Assembly (NCBI RefSeq): GCF_000428145.1
Contig: NZ_ATZJ01000020.1
Coordinates: 6,312 to 70,311 of the forward strand
Length of the DNA stretch: 64,000 bases
Direction: 5' to 3'
From: Chitinilyticum litopenaei DSM 21440
GTDB taxonomy: Bacteria; Pseudomonadota; Gammaproteobacteria; Burkholderiales; Chitinibacteraceae
In this document: positions 34,853 to 45,997 of the stretch, piece by piece
Position numbering within the stretch: position 1 is the first letter of the stretch
Layout of the letters: the number at the start of each line of letters is the position of its first letter
Translations under genes and position numbers: made by a program
Notes under the pieces: generated by a model
Told to the model about the DNA's origin: nothing
The model's input: only the letters and a program-made list of their open reading frames with translations
Database searches by the model: none

Positions 34853-36214
34853 TCAATCCGCTGCGGCTTCTTCAGCGACCTTCTGGGCAATTTTGCCCGC
34901 CCAGAATTCGGCGGTTTCCTTCTCCGCATGCTCGACCATCACGCGCACCACCGGTTCGGTGCCGGAAGGGCGCAGCAATACCCGGCCGCTGGCGCCCATG
35001 GCGGCTTCGGCTTCCTGCACGACAGTCCTGATCGTCGCCGAGGCATGGCAATCGAAGCCCTTGCTGATGCGCACGTTCTTCAACACCTGGGCATAGAGTT
35101 GCAGATCCCGGCAGAAGCCGGCCAGGGTCGCCCCACTTTCCTTGAGCGCCTGCAAGACCTGCAAGGCCGAAATGATGCCATCGCCGGTGCTGTGCCTGTC
35201 CAGGCACAGCAAATGCCCGGAACCTTCCCCGCCCACCAGCCAGCCATTGGCCTGCAATTTTTCCAGCACGTAACGATCGCCCACCTTGGCACGCTCGAAG
35301 CCGATTCCCTTGCCCTTCAGTGCATTCTCGACGCCGAGATTGGTCATCAACGTGCCAACGACACCTGCGCCAAGTGTTCCCTTCTGCTGGCGGTAGGCTG
35401 CCAGCACATACAAGAGCTGGTCGCCATCGACGATGCTGCCATCGGCATCGACCATGATCAGGCGATCGCCATCACCGTCCAGCGCGATGCCGAATTGCGC
35501 GCCTTCGGCCAGCACGGCGCGGCGCAGCGTTTCCGGGTGCGTGGCGCCGACCTCTTCATTGATATTGAAACCATCAGGCGTCACACCGATGCTGATGACC
35601 TCGGCGCCCAGCTCGTGAAATACGTGTGGCGCGACCTGGTAGGTGGCGCCGTGCGCACAATCAACCACCAGCTTCAAACCACGCAGGTCAAGTTCGTTCG
35701 GGAAAGTCGACTTGCAGAATTCGATGTAGCGGCCAGCGGCATCGCTCACCCGCCAGGACTTGCCGATCTGTTTCGGGCCGACACAGGGCTGGGCCTCATC
35801 AATGGCAGCCTCGATGGCGAGCTCGACCGCGTCATCAAGCTTTTGCCCGCCAGCGCCGAAAAACTTGATGCCATTGTCGTGATAGGGATTGTGCGACGCC
35901 GAAATGACCACCCCCGCCGACAGGCGCAGGGCTCGCGTCAGATAGGCGATGCCGGGGGTCGGCAAGGGGCCGGTCAGGTAAACATCCACGCCGGCGGCAT
36001 TGAAGCCGGCCTGCAGAGCGGCCTCCAGCATGTAGCCGGAAACCCGGGTGTCCTTGCCGATCAGCACGGCGGCATGCTCGCCCTGCTTGCGGCCGGCATC
36101 CATCGCCAGAACACGGCCAGCGGCATAGCCGAGTTTCATGGCGAAATCCGGTGTGATCGGATAATCACCCACCAGACCACGCACGCCATCGGTACCGAAA
36201 TATTTGCGAGCCAT
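34853..36214 (-). CDS. glmM: Phosphoglucosamine mutase GlmM
   Basis: Converts glucosamine-6-phosphate to glucosamine-1-phosphate for UDP-GlcNAc synthesis. The 453-residue product starts ARKYFGTDGVRG and has the phosphoserine loop VVISASHNPYHDNGIKFF (Ser107), the metal loop DGDGDRLIMVD and GGEGSGHLLCL, plus RPSGTEPVVRVMVE. ATG 36214 has AGGA eight bases before it; ATG 36223 is an alternative. Thirteen bases after folP in ftsH-folP-glmM. Confidence 0.96.
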   Translation of the reverse strand: MARKYFGTDGVRGLVGDYPITPDFAMKLGYAAGRVLAMDAGRKQGEHAAVLIGKDTRVSGYMLEAALQAGFNAAGVDVYLTGPLPTPGIAYLTRALRLSAGVVISASHNPYHDNGIKFFGAGGQKLDDAVELAIEAAIDEAQPCVGPKQIGKSWRVSDAAGRYIEFCKSTFPNELDLRGLKLVVDCAHGATYQVAPHVFHELGAEVISIGVTPDGFNINEEVGATHPETLRRAVLAEGAQFGIALDGDGDRLIMVDADGSIVDGDQLLYVLAAYRQQKGTLGAGVVGTLMTNLGVENALKGKGIGFERAKVGDRYVLEKLQANGWLVGGEGSGHLLCLDRHSTGDGIISALQVLQALKESGATLAGFCRDLQLYAQVLKNVRISKGFDCHASATIRTVVQEAEAAMGASGRVLLRPSGTEPVVRVMVEHAEKETAEFWAGKIAQKVAEEAAAD

Positions 36215-36227
36215 GCCCTTCATCCTG

Positions 36228-37079
36228 TCAGCGGATTGACGATGGCCGGCATTGTAAAGCGGCGAGCACCTGCAGTGCATCCACTGTTTCACTGACATCG
36301 TGCACACGGATCACCGCCACTCCCGCCAGGGCCGCCAGCAGCGCGGCAGCCACGCTGGCCGGCATGCGCGCGTCCACCGCGCGACCGGTAATGTCGCCGA
36401 GCATGCGCTTGCGCGACACACCGACCAGCAGGGGGGCCGGCAGCTGCGCCAGCATTTCCGGGAGCGCCCGGAAAAGCTCGCGGTTGTGTTCAAAATTCTT
36501 GCCAAAGCCAAAACCGGGATCCAGCAAGATACGTTCAGCAGTAATTCCCGCCAGACAAGCATGAGCATGACGCTCAAGCAGATACCCTGACACCTCGGCA
36601 ACAACATCGGAGTAGACAGGGGCGGCCTGCATGGTCTGCGGCTCGCCCTGCTTGTGCATCAGGCAAACGCCCGCGGAATGCCCGGCCAGCAAGGCCAGCG
36701 CGCCATCGCCCTCCAGCGCGGCGATGTCATTGACCAGATCCACGCCCACTGCCAGCGCCGCCGCCATCACGGCCGGCTTGCGGGTATCGATCGACAGCGG
36801 CACACCGTCACCCAGCAAGGCCTCGAGCACCGGCAAGACGCGGTCGATTTCTTCCTGCTCGGGGACAAAGGCGGCACCCGGGCGGGTCGATTCGCCACCG
36901 ATGTCGAGAATGTCGGCCCCCTCTTCAATCAGCCGGCGCGCATGCGCGACGGCAGCCGCCGTGCTGGCATGCCTGCCTCCGTCGGAAAACGAATCGGGGG
37001 TGACATTGACGATGCCCATGACGAGCGGGCGATCAAGGGCAAGGCGGAAACGTCCACAGGCAAATTCGGTCTGGCTCAT
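36228..37079 (-). CDS. folP: Dihydropteroate synthase FolP
   Basis: Condenses p-aminobenzoate with dihydropterin pyrophosphate in folate synthesis; the sulfonamide target. 283 residues, with MGIVNVTPDSFSDGGRH, GADILDIGGESTRPGA, LSIDTRKPAVMAAAL, LVNDIAAL, CLMHKQGEPQTM, ILLDPGFGFGKNFEHN and VGVSRKRMLG. CAGGAG precedes the ATG at 37079. Lies between ftsH and glmM as in many proteobacteria. Confidence 0.97.
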   Translation of the reverse strand: MSQTEFACGRFRLALDRPLVMGIVNVTPDSFSDGGRHASTAAAVAHARRLIEEGADILDIGGESTRPGAAFVPEQEEIDRVLPVLEALLGDGVPLSIDTRKPAVMAAALAVGVDLVNDIAALEGDGALALLAGHSAGVCLMHKQGEPQTMQAAPVYSDVVAEVSGYLLERHAHACLAGITAERILLDPGFGFGKNFEHNRELFRALPEMLAQLPAPLLVGVSRKRMLGDITGRAVDARMPASVAAALLAALAGVAVIRVHDVSETVDALQVLAALQCRPSSIR

Positions 37080-37092
37080 GCATGGGCTCCTG

Positions 37093-37120
37093 AAAAGGAA
37101 AAGGCGGCCCGCAGGCCGCC
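37093..37120 (-). terminator. Intrinsic terminator between ftsH and folP
   Basis: On the minus strand GGCGGCC-TGC-GGGCCGCC is followed by TTTTCCTTTT, ending just before the folP ribosome binding site. It would reduce read-through from ftsH into folP-glmM. Confidence 0.75.
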
Positions 37121-37139
37121 TTGTCTGTCATACCGGTAA

Positions 37140-39056
37140 TCAGGCTTCGGCCGCCGGAGTGGGCGCCGCTGCAGGCGCATCACCGCTGGGCGTGTTCCCG
37201 TCAGACGGCAGGCCAAGCTTCGGCGCAGGCGGATTCTTGGGCGGACGCGGCTGGCGGCCTTCCATGATGTCGAGAATCTGCTCGCGATCGATGGTTTCCC
37301 ATTCCAGCAGCGCCGAGGTCATGGCTTCAACCTTGTCGCGGTTTTCGTCCAGCAGCTTCACGGCCAGCGCATACTGCTCGTCGAGGATGCGGCGAATTTC
37401 CGCATCGACCTGCTGCATGGTCGCTTCCGACAGATTCTTGTGCGTGGTGACCGAACGGCCAAGGAAAACCTCGCCGTCATTTTCGCCATACACCATGGCG
37501 CCCATCTTCTCGCTCATGCCATAACGCGTCACCATGTCGCGGGCCAGTTGCGTGGCGCGCTCGAAGTCATTGGAAGCGCCGGTCGAAATCTGGCCGGTAA
37601 ACAGGTCTTCCGCAACGCGGCCACCGAACAGCATGGTGATCTGCGCCAGCATCTGGTCCTTGTACAGGCTGAAGCGATCCTGCTCGGGCAGCGACCAGGT
37701 CACGCCCAGCGCGCGGCCACGCGGAATCACGGTCACCTTGTGCACCGGGTCGCAGCCCGGCAGCAACTCGCCAATCACGGCATGGCCGGATTCGTGATAG
37801 GCAGTCTTCTTCTTGTCGTCGGGCTGGATGATCATGGACTTGCGCTCGGCACCCATGAAGATCTTGTCCTTGGCGTCTTCAAAATCCTGCATGTCGACGA
37901 GCCGCTTGCTGCGCCGCGCGGCAAACAGCGCCGCTTCGTTCACCAGGTTGGCCAGATCGGCGCCGGACATGCCCGGCGTGCCGCGCGCAAGAATGTTGGC
38001 ATCCACATCGGACGACACCGGCACCTTGCGCATGTGCACGCCAAGAATCTGTTCGCGGCCGCGGATGTCCGGCAGCGGCACGACCACCTGGCGGTCGAAA
38101 CGGCCCGGACGCAACAGCGCCGGATCGAGCACATCGGGGCGGTTGGTCGCGGCGATCACGATAATGCCGGAATTGCCCTCGAAGCCGTCCATTTCAACCA
38201 GCATCTGGTTCAGCGTCTGCTCGCGCTCATCGTTGCCACCACCGAGGCCGGCGCCACGCTGGCGGCCGACCGCGTCGATTTCATCGATGAAGATGATGCA
38301 CGGCGCGTTTTTCTTGGCGTTTTCGAACATGTCGCGCACGCGGGCGGCACCGACACCGACAAACATTTCGACGAAGTCGGAACCGGAAATCGAGAAGAAC
38401 GGCACCTTGGCCTCACCGGCAATCGCCTTGGCCAGCAAGGTCTTGCCGGTACCCGGCGAGCCAACCATCAGGATGCCGCGCGGCATGCGCCCGCCCAGAC
38501 TCTGGTATTTGGAAGGATCGCGCAGGTAGTCGACGATTTCGGCGACGTCCTGCTTGGCTTCGTCACACCCGGCCACATCGGCGAAGGTGACCACGTTCGT
38601 GTCCTGATCCAGCATGCGCGCACGGCTCTTGCCGAAACTGAACGCCCCGCCCTTGCCGCCGCCCTGCATCTGGCGCATGAAGAAAATCCATACACCGATC
38701 AGCAGCAGCATCGGGAACCAGTTGATGAAGATGTTCATCAACAGCGACGGCTCTTCTTCCGGTTTCGCCTCGAATTTCACGTTGTACTTGATCAGCGTAT
38801 CAACCAAGCGGAAATCGAAGGGGGCGAGCGTGGTGAAGGTCTGGCCATCCTTGCGGGTACCCTTGATCAGCTGCGGACGCAGCGGGCTGCCCTCGATGCT
38901 GACCTGGGCGATCTGGCCATTTTCCACTTCGGTCATGAACTGCGAATACGGCATGGTATTGGCAGTTGTCTGACGTTTGGTCATCTGGTTGAACACCGTC
39001 ATCAGCACAAGGCCGATGATGAGCCAGATGGCGATATTCTTGCCGAGATTGTTCAC
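37140..39056 (-). CDS. ftsH: ATP-dependent zinc metalloprotease FtsH
   Basis: Membrane-anchored AAA protease that degrades damaged membrane proteins and regulators. 638 residues: two N-terminal helices (about 6-24 and 103-121), AAA domain with Walker A VGSPGTGKTLLAKA, Walker B FIDEIDAVGRQRG, second region of homology ATNRPDVLDPALLRPGRFDR, and the zinc site HESGHA. The tail is Pro/Ala rich. Follows rlmE on the same strand. Confidence 0.97.
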   Translation of the reverse strand: MNNLGKNIAIWLIIGLVLMTVFNQMTKRQTTANTMPYSQFMTEVENGQIAQVSIEGSPLRPQLIKGTRKDGQTFTTLAPFDFRLVDTLIKYNVKFEAKPEEEPSLLMNIFINWFPMLLLIGVWIFFMRQMQGGGKGGAFSFGKSRARMLDQDTNVVTFADVAGCDEAKQDVAEIVDYLRDPSKYQSLGGRMPRGILMVGSPGTGKTLLAKAIAGEAKVPFFSISGSDFVEMFVGVGAARVRDMFENAKKNAPCIIFIDEIDAVGRQRGAGLGGGNDEREQTLNQMLVEMDGFEGNSGIIVIAATNRPDVLDPALLRPGRFDRQVVVPLPDIRGREQILGVHMRKVPVSSDVDANILARGTPGMSGADLANLVNEAALFAARRSKRLVDMQDFEDAKDKIFMGAERKSMIIQPDDKKKTAYHESGHAVIGELLPGCDPVHKVTVIPRGRALGVTWSLPEQDRFSLYKDQMLAQITMLFGGRVAEDLFTGQISTGASNDFERATQLARDMVTRYGMSEKMGAMVYGENDGEVFLGRSVTTHKNLSEATMQQVDAEIRRILDEQYALAVKLLDENRDKVEAMTSALLEWETIDREQILDIMEGRQPRPPKNPPAPKLGLPSDGNTPSGDAPAAAPTPAAEA

Positions 39057-39173
39057 GGCTTTGCTCCTTCAATTCCGGCCGGTAGCCGGGACGATTCATT
39101 TTAACGGCAGGCGCCGCGTGTTGCCCCGAAAAATTGCTATCGGGGCCATAGCAGGACTTTGATTCAGCGGAAA

Positions 39174-39794
39174 TTAGCCCTTCTTGCCCTTGCCCAGCAG
39201 ATAAACTTCACTGCTGCGATCGCGGGATGCTTTCGGCTTGCGGGTCACCACCGAAGCAAACTCGCCGCGCATGGCCTCCAGGTATTCGGTGAAGCCGCTG
39301 CCCTGAAACACCTTGACCAGAAAATGGCCGCCAGGTTTCAAGTGTTCGCGGGAAAAATCGAGCGCCAGTTCGCACAGGTACATGCTGCGCGCCTGGTCGG
39401 TCACGGCATTACCGGTGATATTGGGGGCCATGTCGCAGATTGCAAGGTCGACCAGCCGACCGTCCAGCAATTCCAGAAAACGGGCCAGCACCTCGTCTTC
39501 GCGAAAATCGCCCTGCACGAATTCGACCCCGCGGATCGGGTCCATGTCGAGAATATCCAGCGCGAACACGCGGCCACTCTCCCCCATCAGGCGCCTGGCC
39601 ACCTGGCACCAGCTGCCGGGCGCGGCGCCAAGGTCGGCGACCCACATGCCGGGCCTGATCAGCTTGTCCTTCTCATTGATTTCCAGCAGCTTGTACGCCG
39701 CACGGGCACGATAGCCATCTTTCTGTGCCTGGTGCACATAGTGGTCGTTCACGTGTTCCTGCAACCAGGCATTACTGGTTTTACTTCGCGCCAT
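39174..39794 (-). CDS. rlmE: 23S rRNA 2'-O-ribose methyltransferase RlmE (FtsJ)
   Basis: Methylates U2552 of 23S rRNA. 206 residues with SKTSNAWLQEHVNDHYVHQAQKDGYRARAAYKL.. (family N-terminus), WVADLGAAPGSWCQVA (SAM loop), DLAICDMAPNITG, LKPGGHFLVKVFQG and KPKASRDRSSEVYLL. Divergent from yhbY (37 bases) and upstream of ftsH, a conserved arrangement. Confidence 0.97.
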   Translation of the reverse strand: MARSKTSNAWLQEHVNDHYVHQAQKDGYRARAAYKLLEINEKDKLIRPGMWVADLGAAPGSWCQVARRLMGESGRVFALDILDMDPIRGVEFVQGDFREDEVLARFLELLDGRLVDLAICDMAPNITGNAVTDQARSMYLCELALDFSREHLKPGGHFLVKVFQGSGFTEYLEAMRGEFASVVTRKPKASRDRSSEVYLLGKGKKG

Positions 39795-39831
39795 CAGGTA
39801 AACTTCCCTGTTTTTTCAAGGATTTGAATTT

Positions 39832-40143
39832 ATGGAACTCACAGCAGACCAGCGTCGCCACCTCAAAAGCCTGGCCCACCACCTCAACCCGGTGGTCATG
39901 ATCGGCAACAACGGCCTGACGGACGCGGTTCTGCGTGAAATCGCCGTGAATCTGGATGCCCACGAACTCATCAAGGTTCGCGTCCTTGGCGATGACCGCG
40001 AAGCCCGCGCCGCCTTCATGGAGCAGATCTGCGCCGACCTGCAGGCTGCACCGGTGGGCCTGATCGGCAAGCTGCTGATCATCTACCGCCCGACCGAAGA
40101 GGGCAAGTCCCGCATCGTTTTGCCGAAGGCAAAGAAAAAGTGA
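39832..40143 (+). CDS. yhbY: Ribosome assembly RNA-binding protein YhbY (CRM domain)
   Basis: A 103-residue CRM-domain protein associated with pre-50S ribosomes. It has LTADQRRHLKSLAHHLNPVV, the GxxG-like MIGNNGLTDAV loop, and LIKVRVLGDD. The C-terminus is a short basic tail PKAKKK encoded by the first unit of a 27 bp tandem repeat. Divergent from rlmE, as commonly seen in betaproteobacteria. Confidence 0.95.
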   Translation: MELTADQRRHLKSLAHHLNPVVMIGNNGLTDAVLREIAVNLDAHELIKVRVLGDDREARAAFMEQICADLQAAPVGLIGKLLIIYRPTEEGKSRIVLPKAKKK

Positions 40144-40202
40144 TGCCCGCCGAAGGCAAAGAAAAAATGAGGCTTGCCGAAGGCAAAGCAGCAATGCATC
40201 AC
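40122..40202 (+). repeat. 27 bp direct tandem repeat (three units) across the yhbY stop
   Basis: Units starting GCCGAAGGCAAAGAAAAA begin at 40122, 40149 and 40176, an exact 27-base (nine-codon) period; the third is diverged after GCAAAG. The first unit encodes the PKAKKK tail and stop. Confidence 0.85.
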
Positions 40203-40244
40203 CGGGTGTGAGCCGGGAAACAGCGAACCTTCCCGCCCTCCACG

Positions 40245-40270
40245 AAAAAGGCAGCCGACGCTGCCTTTTT
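40245..40270. terminator. Intrinsic terminator after yhbY
   Basis: AAAAAGGCAGC-CGAC-GCTGCCTTTTT, usable in both directions between convergent yhbY and the DUF4149 gene. Confidence 0.9.
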
Positions 40271-40331
40271 GTTTGCGCAAGCCACCGGCATCGCCCCCAG
40301 GCGGGATCACGCCCGACTGGCGGCAAGTGAT

Positions 40332-40772
40332 TCAGCGGCTGCCGCCCTCGCCCCAGACATAAGCTACACCCAGCAAGGCCTGGACAAAGTAAATCAGCGT
40401 GGAAATCGCATGCCAGGTGGCAAAACCGCCGCCGAACAGGCCCTCGCTGGCGTTCACCATGGCGGGCTTGAGTCCGGCGATGATGGGAAACACGGCAAAC
40501 TGGTTGATCAGCGTGCAGACCAGCATCAGCAGCACCAGCCAGAAGCGGCCATTGCGCAGCGCGCGCAAGCCCTCGACCCACAACCACCAGATCAGTAGAT
40601 AGCTGCCGGCGACAATCCCCACCCAGCCCATCAAGCCCAGAATCTTGCCGGCCAGGCGGCCGGCCAGCGCATTGTCCAGCGACCCGAACAATGCGGGCGC
40701 GACCAGCACGCCGACGACCCACATGCCGCCGATCCAGAATGTGGTCAGCAACTGCCGGATGCCATTCCCCAT
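40332..40772 (-). CDS. DUF4149 domain-containing membrane protein
   Basis: A 146-residue protein with four membrane helices (LLTTFWIGGMWVVGVLVAPALF, ILGLMGWVGIVAGSYLLIWWLW, WLVLLMLVCTLINQFAVFPII, AISTLIYFVQALLGVAYVWG) and a conserved-looking FATWHAIST, the pattern of DUF4149/TMEM205-like proteins. Function unknown. ATG 40772 has GGGG seven bases upstream; the longer frame to 40805 enters a palindromic repeat. Downstream of greA. Confidence 0.82.
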   Translation of the reverse strand: MGNGIRQLLTTFWIGGMWVVGVLVAPALFGSLDNALAGRLAGKILGLMGWVGIVAGSYLLIWWLWVEGLRALRNGRFWLVLLMLVCTLINQFAVFPIIAGLKPAMVNASEGLFGGGFATWHAISTLIYFVQALLGVAYVWGEGGSR

Positions 40773-40788
40773 CACATACCCCGGTAGC

Positions 40789-40834
40789 GATATGCCTGCG
40801 GCCATTCATACCAATGACCTACAGACGAATACCC
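40789..40834. repeat. GGGTAT-type palindromic repeat (copy l), between greA and DUF4149 gene
   Basis: GATATGCCTGCGGCCATT, AATGACCTACAG, CGAATACCC. It starts just after the greA stop, seen on the minus strand. Confidence 0.6.
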
Positions 40835-41317
40835 TTAGATATACTGCACGCCCAGCACTTCGTACTCGCGCTCGCCGCTGGGCGCCATCACCACGGCCAC
40901 GTCGCCGGCATACTTGCCGATCAGCGCGCGGGCAATCGGGCTCGACACGGAAATCTTGTTGACCTTGATGTCGGCCTCATCGTCACCGACGATCTGGTAT
41001 TTCACCTTTACTTCACTTTCCAGGTCTTCCAGTTCGACGGTGGCGCCGAACACCACGCGGCCGTCCGCCGTGTCGGCCAGGGCCTTCGGGTCGATGATCT
41101 GGGCATTGGAGAGCTTGCCTTCCAGCTCGGCAATGCGGCCTTCAACAAAGCCCTGCTTTTCCTTCGCGGCATCGTACTCGGCGTTTTCCGAGAGATCCCC
41201 CTGCGCACGCGCTTCGGCAATCGCCTGGATCACGGCGGGGCGCTCAACGCTCTTGAGGTGTTGCAGTTCCTGCTTCAGTTTCTCGGCACCAGCCACGGTC
41301 AGCGGGATAGTAACCAT
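40835..41317 (-). CDS. greA: Transcription elongation factor GreA
   Basis: Rescues backtracked RNA polymerase by stimulating transcript cleavage. 160 residues: N-terminal coiled coil with the acidic tip LSENAEYDAAKE (about 41-52) and C-terminal FKBP-like domain (GATVELEDLESE, ISVSSPIARALIGK). ATG 41317 with AGGAG ten bases upstream; the frame to 41365 crosses the carB terminator. Follows carAB on the same strand, as in many proteobacteria. Confidence 0.97.
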   Translation of the reverse strand: MVTIPLTVAGAEKLKQELQHLKSVERPAVIQAIAEARAQGDLSENAEYDAAKEKQGFVEGRIAELEGKLSNAQIIDPKALADTADGRVVFGATVELEDLESEVKVKYQIVGDDEADIKVNKISVSSPIARALIGKYAGDVAVVMAPSGEREYEVLGVQYI

Positions 41318-41356
41318 CGTCTTTGATTCTCCTGAACGGCGCCGCTCCCGCAGCAC

Positions 41357-41391
41357 CAAAAACAACAGCCGCCGTCACGCAGGACGGCGGC
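41357..41391 (-). terminator. Intrinsic terminator after carB
   Basis: On the minus strand GCCGCCGTC-CTGCGT-GACGGCGGC is followed by TGTTGTTTTT, between carB and greA. Confidence 0.9.
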
Positions 41392-41413
41392 TTTTCAATT
41401 AAGCAATACCTTA

Positions 41414-44623
<3,210 letters not shown>

Positions 44624-44628
44624 TGTGT

Positions 44629-44757
44629 GTGAGGTGTGAGGGGTAAGGCATAAGGAGCCAAACCGCTTTACACCGTCCTCCTGGGAGAATTGAGAGAGAA
44701 GAACGAGGTCAGGAACGAAGAGGGCTTGCGCCTCACTCCCCGCTCCTCACACCTCAC
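44629..44757 (-). promoter_or_regulatory. carA-carB intercistronic region with 13 bp inverted repeat
   Basis: GTGAGGTGTGAGG (44629-44641) and CCTCACACCTCAC (44745-44757) are perfect inverted copies at the two edges of the gap. The second includes the carA stop codon and the first lies just before the carB ATG. If they pair in the mRNA the carB start would be partly masked. There is no clear Shine-Dalgarno for carB. The regulatory role is inference. Confidence 0.5.
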
Positions 44758-45881
44758 TGCTTGCCAGCCATGCTGGCGATGAATTTGTCGAACAGATACG
44801 CCACATCGTGCGGGCCGGGGCTCGCCTCCGGGTGCCCCTGGAAGGAGAACGCCGGCTTGTCGGTCAAGGCGATGCCCTGCACGGTGCCGTCGAACAGCGA
44901 GCGGTGTGTCACGCGGACATTGGCCGGCAGACTGGTTTCATCGACCTGGAAGCCGTGGTTCTGGCTGGTGATCATCACGTGCTTGCTGTCCAGATCCTGC
45001 ACCGGATGGTTGGCGCCATGGTGGCCGAACTTCATCTTGCTGGTCTTGCCGCCGGCAGCAATGCCGAGAATCTGGTGGCCCAGACAGATGCCGAACAGCG
45101 GCAGGCCCTTGGCAAGAAACTCGCGAGTCGCGTCGATGGCGTAGGTACACGGCTCCGGATCACCGGGGCCGTTGGAGAGGAACACGCCATCCGGATTCAG
45201 CGCCAGCACCTCGGCAGCCGGGGTCTGCGCCGGAACAACGGTCAGCTTGCAACCGCGCTCGGCGAGCATGCGCAGGATGTTGTGCTTCACGCCGAAGTCG
45301 TAGGCCACCACGTGGTATTTCGGGTTGGATTGCACGGTGTAACCCACGCCCAGCTTCCACTCGGCGGTATGCCACTCGTACTTGTCGCTGGCGCTCACCA
45401 CCTTGGCGAGATCCTGACCGGCCATCGAGCCGAAGGACTTGGCCTTTGCCACGGCAGCGGCGGCGTCGATCTTGTCGCCGGTGACGATGCAGCCGGGCTG
45501 GGCGCCCTTTTCACGCAGGATGCGGGTCAGCTTGCGGGTATCGATATCGGCAATAGCCACGACACCGTTTTTCACCAGATACTCGCCCAGACTCATGTCG
45601 GCACGGAAGTTCGAGTGAATCAGCGGCAGATCGCGAATGATCAGGCCGGCGGCAAAAACGGCGCGCGATTCGGCGTCTTCGGCATTGACGCCGTAGTTGC
45701 CGATGTGGGGATAGGTCAGGGTCACCATCTGTTTGGTGTAGGACGGGTCGGTCAGGATTTCCTGATAACCGGTCAGCGAAGTATTGAACACCACTTCACC
45801 GATTGTTTCACCGTTGGCGCCAATGCTGGTACCGTAAAACAGGGTGCCGTCGGCAAGCGCAAGAAGGGCTGGTGTGGACAC
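44754..45881 (-). CDS. carA: Carbamoyl-phosphate synthase small subunit CarA
   Basis: Glutamine amidotransferase subunit that feeds ammonia to CarB. 375 residues with YQEILTDPSYTKQMVTLTYPHIGNYG, the catalytic Cys in LFGICLGHQILG, and GHPEASPGPHD. The start is GTG 45881 with TAGGAG seven bases before it. That TAG is also the stop of a possible 21-codon leader frame that runs over a terminator-like hairpin. Confidence 0.97.
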   Translation of the reverse strand: MSTPALLALADGTLFYGTSIGANGETIGEVVFNTSLTGYQEILTDPSYTKQMVTLTYPHIGNYGVNAEDAESRAVFAAGLIIRDLPLIHSNFRADMSLGEYLVKNGVVAIADIDTRKLTRILREKGAQPGCIVTGDKIDAAAAVAKAKSFGSMAGQDLAKVVSASDKYEWHTAEWKLGVGYTVQSNPKYHVVAYDFGVKHNILRMLAERGCKLTVVPAQTPAAEVLALNPDGVFLSNGPGDPEPCTYAIDATREFLAKGLPLFGICLGHQILGIAAGGKTSKMKFGHHGANHPVQDLDSKHVMITSQNHGFQVDETSLPANVRVTHRSLFDGTVQGIALTDKPAFSFQGHPEASPGPHDVAYLFDKFIASMAGKQ

Positions 45882-45890
45882 GGGCGGCTC

Positions 45891-45956
45891 CTAAATGGGG
45901 GGAATTCTGGCGGCACACGTAGAAAAACGGGACAGGTCGACCCCATCCCGTTTCAT
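45891..45956 (-). promoter_or_regulatory. Possible carA leader: 21-codon frame over a terminator-like hairpin
   Basis: A frame starting ATGAAACGGGAT encodes MKRDGVDLSRFSTCAARIPPI and stops with TAG, which is also the start of the carA TAGGAG. Its codons 2-12 cover a stem AAACGGGA/TCCCGTTT (45925-45953) with inner GGTCGACC, followed by GTTTTTCT. Only about 45 bases remain to carA. The layout resembles translation-coupled attenuation known for carAB/pyr genes in other bacteria. The leader has a poor ribosome binding site, so the hairpin may just be the terminator of the gene upstream. Confidence 0.5.
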
Positions 45957-45997
45957 GTGCAAAATTGGCGGAATTCTACCCTGAAAGCGCCCGGCTT

